From NCBI RefSeq assembly GCF_000513895.2, contig NZ_CP165785.1, positions 124,001 to 188,000 on the forward strand: a stretch of DNA of 64,000 bases. Reading direction: 5' to 3'. Position numbers and translations under genes: made by a program. The notes below the pieces were generated by a model. It saw nothing but the letters and a program-made list of their open reading frames with translations. It was not told where the DNA came from and did not search any database. This document shows, one piece after another, positions 35,447 through 44,138 of the stretch. How positions within the stretch are numbered: the stretch's first letter is position 1; each line of letters starts with the position of its first letter. Origin of the DNA: Ensifer sp. WSM1721 (GTDB lineage: Bacteria; Pseudomonadota; Alphaproteobacteria; Rhizobiales; Rhizobiaceae).

Positions 35447-37048
35447 TTACTCCGCCGCCGCAAGCGTCTGCATCGCGGTCGTCCAGCCGCGGGGGTGCAT
35501 CACATAGGAGCCGATCCGCGGGCCGTATCCGACGATGTGGTGGAAATGGTAGAGCGGTATGATCGGCTGGTCGGCCATTACGAACTCCGTCGCCTGCGCG
35601 AGCGCCGCGTTCCGCCCCGGTCCCGCCTCAACGCTCTCTGCCTTTGCCAGCATCCCGTCGAAGGCAGCGTTCTGATATTTCCCGAAGTTCAACGCACCGG
35701 TCCCGCGCTCGGAATTCGGAGAAGCGAGCAGCGTATGGAGAATGATGTCGACCGCCTCGCCGGAGGTGCCGCCGTACCAGACACCATAGTCGCCAGCCGC
35801 TCGCTTGGTGTTGAAGACCGAGAACGGTGCGGCTGCAGGCTGGGCGTTTACGCCGATGCGGGCCCAGCTTTGGGCGATCGCCTGAAGACTTTCGGCGTCA
35901 CCCGGGTAACGGCCCGCCGGCCCAGCGAGAACAAGGTTGAAACCATCCGGGAACCCGGCCTTCGAAAGAAGGGTTTTTGCCTCTTCGTAGTTGGGCGCCT
36001 CGGGCAGGAGTTTCGCCGAGGTGCCCGGCAGGCTGTTGGGAAAGACCTGAGCAGCAGCCGTGCCATAGCCCGCGAGGATCTTGTCGACGAGAATGCCCCG
36101 GTCCGTAGCCAACGCAAGCGCCCGGCGGACCAGCGGGTTCTTGAAGGGATTGGCGATCGGTTCACCCGATTTGTCGGTCACGCCCGGAAGCGTCTCACGC
36201 GCAACGTCGAACTGTACGAAGTTAACACGTGCAGCACCCACGCTCGCGATTTTGGCGCCGCGCTGCTCCAAGGAGGCGACGTCGCGGGCCGGGATTGCGT
36301 CGGCCACATCGACCTCTCCCGTGCTGAGCGCCGCCACGCGCGCTGCCGGGTTCTCGATGACCCGGAAGGTAACCTTGGACCAGACAGGCTCGCCGCCCCA
36401 GTAGTCGTCGTTCCGGGCAAGCCTCAGGCTCTCGCCGGAACTCCACCTCTCGAATCTGTAAGGGCCAGTACCGACAGGCGGGCGTCCGGCGTTGAGGTCC
36501 TCGGTCGTCACGAACCCCTCAGAGGGCCGGTTCATCACAAAAATGGAGGAGAAAGAGAGGGGCAGATTGGGGACTGCGCCGTTCGTCTCGATAAGGACGG
36601 TAAGGGGATCGGGTGCCGAGACCGACTTGATGCCGCTCACATAGGAGCGAAAGCCGCCGCTCGGCGGTTTCAGGACGTCCCGAATGCGCTCGATCGTGTA
36701 GACGACATCGTCTGCGTCAAACGCCGAGCCGTCATGGAACCGGACATTTTCGCGGAGCTTGAACTCCCATTGGCTATCGGACAGAGGCCGCCAGGAGGTG
36801 GCGAGGCCAGGCTTCAACTCAAGATTCTCATCCTGATAGACGAGCCGTTCATAAATATGGGAGAGAAGTGACGTGTTCTCGTTCAGGTTGGCATACTGCG
36901 GATCGAGCGTCATCAGCTTGTAGGACGTAGCGATCCGAAGCTCTCCCCGTTCCTGTGCCTGGGCCGGCGTCGCCGGAGCACTCCCGAGAAAGATGGAGAT
37001 CAGAAGCGCCGAAAGCAGGCGTGGCCGAAATGGGCTTCCCAGTTTCAT
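35447..37048 (-). CDS. Peptide ABC transporter substrate-binding protein (DppA/OppA-like, SBP family 5)
   Basis: A 533-aa periplasmic binding protein. A cleavable signal peptide runs MKLGSPFRPRLLSALLISIFLGS with APATPAQA-QE as the cleavage site. The mature protein shows family-5 motifs: TLDPQYANLNENTSLLSHIYERLVYQD, GLATSWRPLSDSQWEFKLRENVRFHDG and AFDADDVVYTIERI. It is the first gene of the dpp-like/capA/pepT operon. The ligand could be a di- or oligopeptide, opine or gamma-glutamyl compound; the accompanying CapA and PepT homologues favour a peptide. Confidence 0.92.
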   Translation of the reverse strand: MKLGSPFRPRLLSALLISIFLGSAPATPAQAQERGELRIATSYKLMTLDPQYANLNENTSLLSHIYERLVYQDENLELKPGLATSWRPLSDSQWEFKLRENVRFHDGSAFDADDVVYTIERIRDVLKPPSGGFRSYVSGIKSVSAPDPLTVLIETNGAVPNLPLSFSSIFVMNRPSEGFVTTEDLNAGRPPVGTGPYRFERWSSGESLRLARNDDYWGGEPVWSKVTFRVIENPAARVAALSTGEVDVADAIPARDVASLEQRGAKIASVGAARVNFVQFDVARETLPGVTDKSGEPIANPFKNPLVRRALALATDRGILVDKILAGYGTAAAQVFPNSLPGTSAKLLPEAPNYEEAKTLLSKAGFPDGFNLVLAGPAGRYPGDAESLQAIAQSWARIGVNAQPAAAPFSVFNTKRAAGDYGVWYGGTSGEAVDIILHTLLASPNSERGTGALNFGKYQNAAFDGMLAKAESVEAGPGRNAALAQATEFVMADQPIIPLYHFHHIVGYGPRIGSYVMHPRGWTTAMQTLAAAE

Positions 37049-37082
37049 TCGAAGTTCCTTGTTTTAGTTTTTTGGTAGAGTC

Positions 37083-37120
37083 GGAACGTCGCGTTGGAGC
37101 AGTTCTCAACGCGGGGTTCC
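37083..37120. repeat. Two-part inverted repeat upstream of the peptide operon
   Basis: Outer arms GGAAC (37083-37087) and GTTCC (37116-37120) and inner arms CGCGTTG (37090-37096) and CAACGCG (37107-37113) pair around a 10-base loop, with a 2x2 internal mismatch. It lies about 35 bp upstream of the binding-protein start. It could be an operator, a leader hairpin or the terminator of the upstream small gene; it lacks a T-run on the minus strand. Confidence 0.4.
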
Positions 37121-37205
37121 ACGGCAATGCATGCAAGGGCGCGTTTGCGCATGTCATGTGAAGTTGAGCCGAGGCCGGAACCGCGCGTACTCCGCCGTCG
37201 CCCGT

Positions 37206-37763
37206 TCAACTGCTTTGAAACTCGGGTTGGAGTTCGGGCGTCGACAGGCGATTTCGTCCGCTTGCAACTGAGGCCATATCGATCTGCAGGAGGTCGGCGA
37301 TGACGATACGGATTTGCGGCCAAGGCTCTTCCTGGCTTGTGGGGGAGGGCTGCCATTTGGTCATGGCGGCATGGAGTTTGGCGGCGGCGCCCGCGACCGA
37401 CACCGCCGGCGTCTCCCACAAGGTTTCCGCGGCCCGCTCCTCCGCGATGGATGCACGATCCTCAGCTTCGAGGGCCTCGCTGTAGGTTCGCGAGCCTGCG
37501 CCTTGCTCGAGCGGTGGTGGCAAACAAACCGGAAAGAGCGATCTTTCGAGCTGCTGCTGGCGCAAGTTTGATTCGCATAAGCGCTGCCAGGCGGCGCACC
37601 ATTGGTGCCAAAGTGCGAGCGCGTGATCTTCGCCGCGCGGATCGGAAGACCGGCTCTTTGTGATGGCAAGCTCTGGAGGTGTGGGTAAGGACGCCGCCAC
37701 GAAGGAATGGAAATCTCCTCGGGTGACCGTAGACAAAGTTCTGCTATTGTCGGAATCAGCCAT
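37206..37763 (-). CDS. Hypothetical protein (helical, rhizobial)
   Basis: A 185-aa protein starting MADSDNSRTLSTVTRGDFHSFVAASLPTPP. The middle is rich in Glu/Ala (EDHALALWHQWCAAWQRLCE, then YSEALEAEDRASIAEERAAETLWETPA) and suggests helical bundles; VAGAAAKLHAAMTKWQPSPTSQEEPWPQIRIVIADLLQID follows near the C-terminus. It resembles a family of orphan rhizobial proteins, often several per genome. No catalytic motif or membrane helix is seen. It is transcribed leftward 157 bp upstream of the peptide operon and divergent from a small HTH gene. Confidence 0.7.
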   Translation of the reverse strand: MADSDNSRTLSTVTRGDFHSFVAASLPTPPELAITKSRSSDPRGEDHALALWHQWCAAWQRLCESNLRQQQLERSLFPVCLPPPLEQGAGSRTYSEALEAEDRASIAEERAAETLWETPAVSVAGAAAKLHAAMTKWQPSPTSQEEPWPQIRIVIADLLQIDMASVASGRNRLSTPELQPEFQSS

Positions 37764-37903
37764 GATCCGAGCTCCCGTAAGCTTGGTTGTGGTCAGGCTG
37801 TATTCGGTGTTCCCGCACCGGATGCAGCCGCAGTTCCCTTGATGCCGCCATTCGAGAGTGAACTGCAGTCTCAAGTAACGTCTAGGTAGCACACGAGATC
37901 AGA

Positions 37904-38167
37904 TTGATCAATTCGAAATCATATGATGCCAACGAAATCACGGGTGCGCAGATACGTGCGGCCCGCGCGTTGATCCGTTGGAGCGCAAAAGAGCTTGCAA
38001 AAGCAGCTGGTATTGGTGTCGCAACGGTGAGCCGTGCGGAAGTTGAGGATGGGACCACATCCCTTACGAGTGCAAACCTAAACGCCATTCGACTGGCTTT
38101 GGAAAGCGCCGGCATCGAGTTCATCCCTGAAAACGGTGGCGGCGTGGGTGTTCGTCTAAAGAAATAG
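37904..38167 (+). CDS. Small XRE-type helix-turn-helix regulator
   Basis: An 87-aa protein that is nearly all helix-turn-helix: ITGAQIRAARALIRWSAKELAKAAGIGVATVSRAEVEDG, then ALESAGIEFIPENGGGVGVRL, a tail typical of short rhizobial XRE proteins. The only in-frame start near the beginning is a TTG at 37904 with a weak ribosome site, so the start is uncertain. It is divergent from the hypothetical gene at 37206-37763. Confidence 0.75.
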   Translation: MINSKSYDANEITGAQIRAARALIRWSAKELAKAAGIGVATVSRAEVEDGTTSLTSANLNAIRLALESAGIEFIPENGGGVGVRLKK

Positions 38168-38567
38168 TCGCAGCGCGCTGTTCGTGGCCGAACTGGTCAC
38201 AGGTCTTCGCAGCAGAGCGCGGCGGCAGCAACCTGTCCGCCGGGCACGGGGTTTGCCGTGCACAATGAGGTGAGTGGGCTCAGGCACTGCGCCTATCCAG
38301 TTGCGCAAGCAAGGAGAGGCTTGTTGATGGAAGCCTGCCGCTTGGCACCCGGCGCAGACTTCTTTTTTTGGGTGGAAGACGGCCCTTCAGCTTGCTCATC
38401 TGAACGAGCAAGTTGCGGACTTTCAAGACGTTCGGATGCGCGGCTGGTTTGGACGAGGTCGGACCCGTTGCTGCCGTTGCCGTCCGGTACGATGAACGGC
38501 GGGTTTGAGCTCATCCCAGCCATACGGCAACGGCACGTATGGAAAAACAGAACGGTGGCAAAGAAAT
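38168..38567. other. Intergenic region downstream of the second HpaB-like gene
   Basis: About 400 bp. Minus-strand frames from 38514 or 38685 to 38293 include SDEQAEGPSSTQKKKSAPGAKRQ, a low-complexity basic sequence reminiscent of the SyrB-type N-terminal style but without the coiled coil. I do not call a gene. Confidence 0.35.
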
Positions 38568-38598
38568 GCCTCCAACCCTGATCCAAAGGGTTGGAGGC
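38568..38598 (-). terminator. Rho-independent terminator of the second HpaB-like gene
   Basis: GCCTCCAACCCT (38568-38579) and AGGGTTGGAGGC (38587-38598) form a perfect 12-bp stem with a 7-base loop, 43 bp after the hpaB-like stop in the minus direction. A T-rich tract (ATTTCTTTG) follows on the minus strand. Confidence 0.8.
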
Positions 38599-38641
38599 TT
38601 CTGGAGCTACGATAAGGCGAAGCCGAACCGCAGTGGAACCA

Positions 38642-40219
38642 CTAAGCTGCTTGGACGGAACCTCGGCCCACGAGGCTGATGTCATCCGGATTTATCAGAT
38701 CAGAACCCGTCCATCCGGAGAGGTCGTACTCGCTCATGCAGGCCTTCACCAAGGACTGCATGGACGCGAGATCGCCGGTGACCGTCGCCGCTCCTAAGGT
38801 CTCGATCCGAAGGTTTTCATAGTTACCCGCATAATTGCGCTCATACAGTTCGTGGCGACCGCCGAACTCGGTGCCGATGGCATCCCACAGAAGCTTCAAG
38901 AGCTTCACCCGGTCCAGCGCGGCATAGCCGTTCGAGCCACGTACGAAGCGGTCAAGATAAGGACGGATCGCCTCACTTTCGAAATCGGCAGCACTCGACG
39001 GCAGATAGATAAGGCCGCTCGCAACGTGACGCTCGATCAGCTCCTTGATCCGCGGGTAGGCCATCGGCGCCAACACGCGGTAGGCAAGACCGGCATTGAG
39101 GTTCGGCAGGTTGTAGCCTTCGGTTCCCTGCCAAGGAACCGGCGACTTCACCATCGCATCACCGAGTGCATGAAACGTGTTGCGCCAAGCGATGACCTCG
39201 CCGACGCCGGCCTGGACGCCGCGAAAATCCTTCGAGCCCGTTGCCTCGACAGCCATCGAGAAGAGACCGGCGATGAAGTCGAGTTTCACCGACAGGCGCG
39301 TAAGGCCGTGCAGCGTAAAGCGTGGGACGAAGCCCGATGCTGGGAAGAACTGATTGATCTTGTCGACGTCTCCGTAGATGAACACGTTCTCCCAAGGCAC
39401 CAATACCTTGTCGAAGACGAGAATGGAGTCGTTCTCGTCCAGGCGGCTGGAAAGCGGGTAGTCAAAAGGCGATCCGGTCGCGGCCGCATTGAACTCGTAC
39501 GACGAGCGGGCAATGAGCTTGATGCCAGGCGAGTCCATTGGCGCGGTAAAGATTAGCGCAAAGGACCTGTCCTTGATTGGAATGCCATAGTGGGCGATGA
39601 AATTGTAGTGCGTGAGAGCCGAACCCGTCGCGACGACCTTGGCTCCCGAGACAATGAGCCCCTTGTCCGTCTCCTTCTCGACATGCATGAAGACGTCGCG
39701 CACCTCCTCGATCGGGCGGTCACGATCGATCGGCGGATTGACGATGGCGTGATTCCAGTAGTCGAGCCGCTCCTGCGTGCGGGCGTACCAGGTGCGCGCA
39801 TTCTCGGCATATTCGCCGTAGAAGGCCGAATTGGCACCCAGTGTTCCCAAGAACGAGGCCTTGTAGTCCGGGGACCGGCCCATCCACCCGTAGGAGACCT
39901 TCTGCAGCTCGGCAATCGCGTCCCGCGACTTGATCAGATCCTCGCTCGTCTTCGATCCCAGGAAGAAGGGATGCGTCAGCTTATCCGAGCCGGTATCGGT
40001 CAGCACGCCGATTTCATTCTTCTTTTCGTGGAACCGATCGTACCAGCGCGCCACCATTCGCGCGGAATTCCGAAATGCCGGATGCTCGGTGACGTTTTTG
40101 ACGCGCTCACCGTAAATATAGATCTCGCGGCCGTCCTGAATGCTCTCCAGGAACTCCGAGCCCGTGTAAGCGTCGGTCGCGGTTTCTTTTTCCTCGGACG
40201 CGATAGCCAGATTGTTCAT
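38642..40219 (-). CDS. Second HpaB-like two-component flavin monooxygenase, oxygenase component
   Basis: A 525-aa paralogue of hpaB with the same landmarks: [82 protein letters not shown] and [17 protein letters not shown]. It should hydroxylate a phenolic substrate with reduced FAD. It is transcribed alone, divergent from the reductase/dioxygenase operon 229 bp away, and ends in a strong hairpin. The intradiol-dioxygenase neighbours indicate an ortho-cleaved catechol product rather than homoprotocatechuate, so its phenol is likely different from 4-hydroxyphenylacetate. Ribosome site GGAGGAG precedes 40219. Confidence 0.9.
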   Translation of the reverse strand: MNNLAIASEEKETATDAYTGSEFLESIQDGREIYIYGERVKNVTEHPAFRNSARMVARWYDRFHEKKNEIGVLTDTGSDKLTHPFFLGSKTSEDLIKSRDAIAELQKVSYGWMGRSPDYKASFLGTLGANSAFYGEYAENARTWYARTQERLDYWNHAIVNPPIDRDRPIEEVRDVFMHVEKETDKGLIVSGAKVVATGSALTHYNFIAHYGIPIKDRSFALIFTAPMDSPGIKLIARSSYEFNAAATGSPFDYPLSSRLDENDSILVFDKVLVPWENVFIYGDVDKINQFFPASGFVPRFTLHGLTRLSVKLDFIAGLFSMAVEATGSKDFRGVQAGVGEVIAWRNTFHALGDAMVKSPVPWQGTEGYNLPNLNAGLAYRVLAPMAYPRIKELIERHVASGLIYLPSSAADFESEAIRPYLDRFVRGSNGYAALDRVKLLKLLWDAIGTEFGGRHELYERNYAGNYENLRIETLGAATVTGDLASMQSLVKACMSEYDLSGWTGSDLINPDDISLVGRGSVQAA

Positions 40220-40448
40220 TTCGGGTCACTCCTCCATTTAGCCGGACAAGCTGCCTGCCCGGCGGGCGCCTAAATCCGAAAGGGCGCCTCCTCCCTTTCC
40301 GAGGCAACAAACTATGCGCTGAAGAAGAGCGATTGATAGGTATCATGCGATACCAGTTCAGGCATCGCAGCGTGTGCCATCAGCCGCTAGGCTTGCGTCA
40401 TTGATGGCACTGGAGAAGTCGCCATGGTTGGGAACATGGGAGGAGACC
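40220..40448. promoter_or_regulatory. Divergent promoter region, monooxygenase versus ortho-cleavage operon
   Basis: A 229-bp region that should bind the LysR regulator encoded at the operon end. I see GATTGATAGGTATCATGCGATACC near 40330, where GGTATCATGCGATACC is a nearly symmetrical 16-mer (GGTATC / GATACC, 4-bp centre) and contains a T-N11-A arrangement, as LysR sites do. Confidence 0.5.
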
Positions 40449-41054
40449 ATGGATCATCACCCCCGCATTCATACGCAGATTCACGACGACACCGGATTGA
40501 CGCTTTCCGGGTCGGCCCTGACGATCGGAGCCTTTGATGGCGTCCACAGCGGCCACCAGGCGTTGATCCGGTCGACCGTGCTCAGTGCGCAAAGACTCGG
40601 GGTTCCCTCGGTCGTCTACACGTTCGATCCGCCTCCCAAGGCTCTGCTGTGCGGTGCCCGTCCGCTCACTTCGATTGGCGAGAAAGTCGCGCGGATAAGC
40701 GCACTTGGCCCCGACCACATCGTCGTCGCCCGTTTCGATGCGGCCTATCGGGCCCGCACAGCCACCGATTTCATCCAGGATGTCGGTCGGGTCGCGCCGC
40801 TGGTCATCTGGATCGGCTCCGATTTCCGCTTCGGTTCCTGCAAGAAAGGGACTCCGGAGTTGCTCGCCAGCTACTTCGATACGCGGATCCTTCCAGCCGT
40901 ATGCTGCGAATCCGGCGAGGTCGTATCGAGCACACGCATTCGCGCCCTTAGGGCCGCAGGACGTGTCCTGGAGGCAGAACGGCTGGAAGGATGGTCGGAG
41001 CTTCTGCCGTTTCGACCGTCCAGTGACAATGGAGGACACCATGCGACTGCTTGA
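40449..41054 (+). CDS. FAD synthetase-like nucleotidyltransferase (RibF N-domain only)
   Basis: A 201-aa protein matching the FMN adenylyltransferase half of bacterial RibF: ALTIGAFDGVHSGHQALI (HxGH nucleotide site) near residue 25, VVYTFDPPPKALL, and IGSDFRFGSCKKGTPELL with EVVSSTRIRALRAAGRVLEAERLEGW. The riboflavin-kinase C-terminal domain of RibF (normally ~310 aa) is missing. It should turn FMN into FAD. Start at 40449 (MDHHPRIHTQIHDD) follows GGGAGGAG. Its last 14 bp overlap the flavin reductase gene. A dedicated FAD-maker beside a flavin monooxygenase is unusual. Confidence 0.85.
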   Translation: MDHHPRIHTQIHDDTGLTLSGSALTIGAFDGVHSGHQALIRSTVLSAQRLGVPSVVYTFDPPPKALLCGARPLTSIGEKVARISALGPDHIVVARFDAAYRARTATDFIQDVGRVAPLVIWIGSDFRFGSCKKGTPELLASYFDTRILPAVCCESGEVVSSTRIRALRAAGRVLEAERLEGWSELLPFRPSSDNGGHHATA

Positions 41055-41568
41055 CCCCCGTACGTTTCGCGACGCCTGCGGTGTCTTCGCGACTGGTGTT
41101 AATGTCATTACCACACATAGCGACGGCCACGATCACGGCATGACTGCGAATGCGTTCATGTCGATTTCGCTCGATCCGCCACTGATTGCCATCTCAATCG
41201 CCGAGAAGGCGCGAATGCTCGAGAAAATCCAGAAGTCGGGGCGTTTCGCCGTCAGCGTTCTTGCTTGCGGAATGGACTCTGTTGCTTGGCACTTCGCAGG
41301 CAAGCCAAACGCTGACCTGCATGATTTGTTCGACACACTCGATGGCCTTCCAGTGATCCGCGGCGCGCTTGTCACGTTCTCGGCCATCGTCCACGACGAA
41401 ATCCTCGCCGGCGATCACACGATCTTCGTCGGCCGTGTCCAGTCGCTCGCGAGAAGCGACGGCGATGAACCGCTGCTTTTCTTCAAAGGCAAATTCGGCG
41501 TCGTGGAAAATACGCGAAAGGCTGCGTCAGTCGACAGGCTTGAGGTCGAGACCGAGTTCATGTGGTGA
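41041..41568 (+). CDS. Flavin reductase of the HpaC/split-barrel family
   Basis: A 175-aa flavin:NAD(P)H reductase: FRDACGVFATGVNVITT, GMTANAFMSISLDPPLIAISI, FAVSVLACGMDSVAWHFAGK and FVGRVQSL follow the HpaC-type pattern, with a C-terminal PLLFFKGKFG. It is expected to supply FADH2 to the divergent HpaB-like oxygenase. The start at 41041 follows GGAGGACACC and overlaps the FAD synthetase-like gene, so translation is coupled. Confidence 0.9.
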   Translation: MRLLDPRTFRDACGVFATGVNVITTHSDGHDHGMTANAFMSISLDPPLIAISIAEKARMLEKIQKSGRFAVSVLACGMDSVAWHFAGKPNADLHDLFDTLDGLPVIRGALVTFSAIVHDEILAGDHTIFVGRVQSLARSDGDEPLLFFKGKFGVVENTRKAASVDRLEVETEFMW

Positions 41569-41608
41569 GGACGGAACCGCCCACCTACGCATTTGCAAGG
41601 AGGAGAAA

Positions 41609-42478
41609 ATGCGAAACGTAAGCCAGCAAAATATTTCGGATGTCGTAATCGCCGCACTGTCGCCGGATATTCCGGCCCGCAACCGGCAGATTCTCGCAAG
41701 CCTCATCCGCCACATCCACGCCTTCTGTATCGAGGCGAAGATCACCCATGCGGAGCTGATTGAAGCCTGTCAATTCCTCGTCCGCGCCGGACACATTTCA
41801 GATCACGCACGCAACGAGTTCATCCTGCTTGCCGACATCCTGGGCGTCGAAGTCCTTGTCGACATGCTCGACCACGCGGTGACCGATGGCGAGAGCGAAT
41901 CCACCGTCCTCGGACCGTTCTATCGCGAAAACCCGCCCGTTTTGCCGAAGGGCGCCTCGATTGTTCAGAAGAGCTTCGAAGGCTCCGAGACAGTGCGTGT
42001 CCGCGGAGTGGTGCGCGACACGGCAGGACGCCCCATTCCTGGCGTGACGGTCGACGTTTGGGAGGACGCCCCGAACGGCCTCTATGAACAGCAGGATCCG
42101 GATCAGCCCGATTACAATCTTCGCGGCCGCTTCCTGACCGACGAAAAAGGCGAATACGAATTCGTCGGAATTCGGCCGGTTCCCTATCCGATCCCCTACG
42201 ACGGCGCCGCCGGCGAATTGCTGAACTATATGGGGCACCACCCGTGGCGCCCTGGCCATATCCACTTCATGCTCAAGAAGGATGGCTATTCAAGCCTTGT
42301 CTCGCAGATCTATGACGCGGACACCGAGTATCTCGACAACGACGCGGTCTTCGCGGTTAAGGAAAGCCTGATTGGCAAGATGGGCAAGGCCGGAGCTGGC
42401 GCGGATACGGATCTCGTCATGGAATTCGATTTCAAGCTCAAGCCGGCCAAGGGCACCATAGCTGTCGCCGCCGAGTAA
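41609..42478 (+). CDS. Intradiol ring-cleavage dioxygenase (catechol / hydroxyquinol 1,2-dioxygenase type)
   Basis: A 289-aa non-heme Fe(III) dioxygenase of usual length. An N-terminal helical dimerisation region (about 1-100) precedes TVLGPFYRENPP, then the iron ligands: Tyr in NGLYEQQD, Tyr in PYPIPYDGAAG, and two His in HPWRPGHIHFML. It opens a catechol between the hydroxyls to a cis,cis-muconate or, for hydroxyquinol, to maleylacetate. The next gene encodes a muconate-cycloisomerase-like enzyme, favouring catechol or a substituted catechol. AAGGAGGAG precedes 41609. Confidence 0.9.
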   Translation: MRNVSQQNISDVVIAALSPDIPARNRQILASLIRHIHAFCIEAKITHAELIEACQFLVRAGHISDHARNEFILLADILGVEVLVDMLDHAVTDGESESTVLGPFYRENPPVLPKGASIVQKSFEGSETVRVRGVVRDTAGRPIPGVTVDVWEDAPNGLYEQQDPDQPDYNLRGRFLTDEKGEYEFVGIRPVPYPIPYDGAAGELLNYMGHHPWRPGHIHFMLKKDGYSSLVSQIYDADTEYLDNDAVFAVKESLIGKMGKAGAGADTDLVMEFDFKLKPAKGTIAVAAE

Positions 42479-42552
42479 TCACCGCAGCAGCATTCAAGCA
42501 TCGATCCGCCGAGCGGCGTCTCTGGCGGATCAGCTCGAAAGGCAATAGGAAC

Positions 42553-43740
42553 ATGCCCCTCGCCATCGCTGAACCATCCTCAACTCCTGACCATTCCGCG
42601 GCCAGTACGCGGGACACGCGGATTCGGTCCATAGCAGCGACCATCCTCGAGGCTCCTACCGTTCGCCGGCACAAGCTTTCGAACACGGAGATCGCCCATC
42701 AGGGATTTGTTCTCGTGCGGGTTCTGCTTGAGAACGGTGTGACGGGCATCGGCGAGGCTTCTACGCTCGGCGGGCCGCGTTGGGCCGAGGAGAGTGTTGA
42801 GTCAATACAGGCGGTCATCGAGAAATATCTCGCCCCCGCCCTCGCCGATCAGAATGCCATGCTGTTCGAGGCCAATGCCGTGCGCATGTCAAAGGCGGCC
42901 ACGCGCAATTTCGCTGCAAAGGCGGCCGTCGAGTCGGCACTATTTGATGCCGTCGGCCGCACGCTCGGCCTGCCCGCCAGTGCCTTGCTCGGCGGGCAGG
43001 TCCGCGACAGAATCGGCGTGATCTGGGCGCTCGCCTCGGGCGACGCCGAACAGGAGCTGGAGGAAGCGCGCGAGAAGCTTCGTCTGCGTCAGCACAAGGA
43101 CTTCAAGATCAAACTCGGCTTCAACGCGCCGGATGCCGACGTGAGGCGCCTGCAACATTTGCGCGCTGGCTTGGGCGACGACGTGAGGCTGATCGTCGAC
43201 GTCAATCAAGCGTGGACGGAAGCACTATGCATCAGGCTCTTTCCCGCGCTCGAGGAACTCGGCGTGGCACTGATCGAGCAACCGGTTCCGGCATCCCAAC
43301 GCGACGCCATGGCGCGCGTCGCTTCGCGGACCCGTATCCCGCTCCTCATCGACGAGGCGGCCTTCACCAACACGGAACTGGCGAGTGTCGCCTCGCGCGC
43401 CTGCGGAAGCGTTTATTCCCTCAAGCTGGTGAAAAGCGGCGGGCTTCTTGAGCTCAAGCGAGCGGCCGGCATCGCGCAGGCATTCGGTATCGAGCTTTAT
43501 GGCGGGTGCCTGCTGGAAAGCAGCATCGGCGCAGCAGCGCACATGGCTGTGTTTTCGACGCTCCCCAAGCTCGAATGGGGAAGCGAGCACTTCGGGCCAC
43601 GTATTCTCGTGGACGACCTGGTCGCGGCGCCGCTGGTCTTCGAGGAGTTCGAGATCCATGTACCGAGCGGCCCTGGGCTCGGCATGATCCTCGACGAAGA
43701 TAAGGTGCGCTTTATGGCGCGGAAGGCAGGAAGCAAATGA
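42553..43740 (+). CDS. Muconate/chloromuconate cycloisomerase-like enolase-superfamily enzyme
   Basis: A 395-aa enzyme of the muconate lactonising subgroup of the enolase superfamily: ASTLGGPRWAEESVESIQ near residue 75, KIKLGF with the catalytic Lys pair near 178, LIVDVNQAW (metal Asp), LIEQPVPA (metal Glu), PLLIDEA (metal Asp) and LKLVKSGG with the second base Lys. It would convert a cis,cis-muconate to a muconolactone. It follows the dioxygenase and overlaps the next gene by 4 bp (ATGA). An extra N-terminal part (about 30 residues) precedes the usual family start; an internal start is possible. Confidence 0.87.
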   Translation: MPLAIAEPSSTPDHSAASTRDTRIRSIAATILEAPTVRRHKLSNTEIAHQGFVLVRVLLENGVTGIGEASTLGGPRWAEESVESIQAVIEKYLAPALADQNAMLFEANAVRMSKAATRNFAAKAAVESALFDAVGRTLGLPASALLGGQVRDRIGVIWALASGDAEQELEEAREKLRLRQHKDFKIKLGFNAPDADVRRLQHLRAGLGDDVRLIVDVNQAWTEALCIRLFPALEELGVALIEQPVPASQRDAMARVASRTRIPLLIDEAAFTNTELASVASRACGSVYSLKLVKSGGLLELKRAAGIAQAFGIELYGGCLLESSIGAAAHMAVFSTLPKLEWGSEHFGPRILVDDLVAAPLVFEEFEIHVPSGPGLGMILDEDKVRFMARKAGSK

Positions 43741-44138
43741 CGCCTGGAACGCCGCACACTGTACATCGCTCCAAACTCGATCACATGGCGGAGAGACTCG
43801 ACGCGACGCCTCATCTCCTGCGCCTCGGGCGCCTGTTCAATGAAACGGTGCTGATCGAGATCGACCAGGATGAGTTTTACCTCACCTTCGAGAAGGGCCG
43901 CGTCGCAGAGATCAAAGAAGGTCCAAGCAAGAAACTGCCCTGGCGCTTCGCGCTCAGGGCCAAAGGTGAGGCGCTGGACAAATTCTGGCATCCGATACCG
44001 GAGCCCGGCTTCCATGACATTTTCGGTCTTGTGAAATATGGGCATGGCCGCATCGACGGAGATATTCTGACGCTCGTGAAAAACCTGCGCTACTTCAAGG
44101 AATTCATGGCATTGGGACGGCGGGAGGAAAGCCAATGA
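43737..44138 (+). CDS. Unknown protein, possibly SCP2-like
   Basis: A 133-aa protein without a confident family. VLIEIDQDEFYLTFEKGRVAEI, then FALRAKGEALDKFW and GHGRIDGDILTLVKNLRYFKEFM resembles the beta-sheet/helix order of sterol-carrier-protein-2-like domains, which bind small hydrophobic ligands. No signal peptide. It overlaps the cycloisomerase gene and the following hydrolase gene by ATGA junctions, so it is made stoichiometrically with pathway enzymes. It could be a ligand carrier or an unrecognised isomerase in place of muconolactone isomerase; this is inference. Confidence 0.6.
   Translation: MTPGTPHTVHRSKLDHMAERLDATPHLLRLGRLFNETVLIEIDQDEFYLTFEKGRVAEIKEGPSKKLPWRFALRAKGEALDKFWHPIPEPGFHDIFGLVKYGHGRIDGDILTLVKNLRYFKEFMALGRREESQ

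Noticed and set aside
34721..36871. A 716-codon plus-strand open frame over the peptide-importer genes
   Set aside because: It is antisense to strongly supported binding-protein and permease genes and has Arg/Asp/Gly/Val-rich shadow composition without domains.
38293..38685. A 130-codon minus-strand frame overlapping the end of the second HpaB-like gene
   Set aside because: It overlaps the hpaB-like 3' end and its terminator hairpin; the Lys/Ser/Pro-rich tail is only vaguely SyrB-like.
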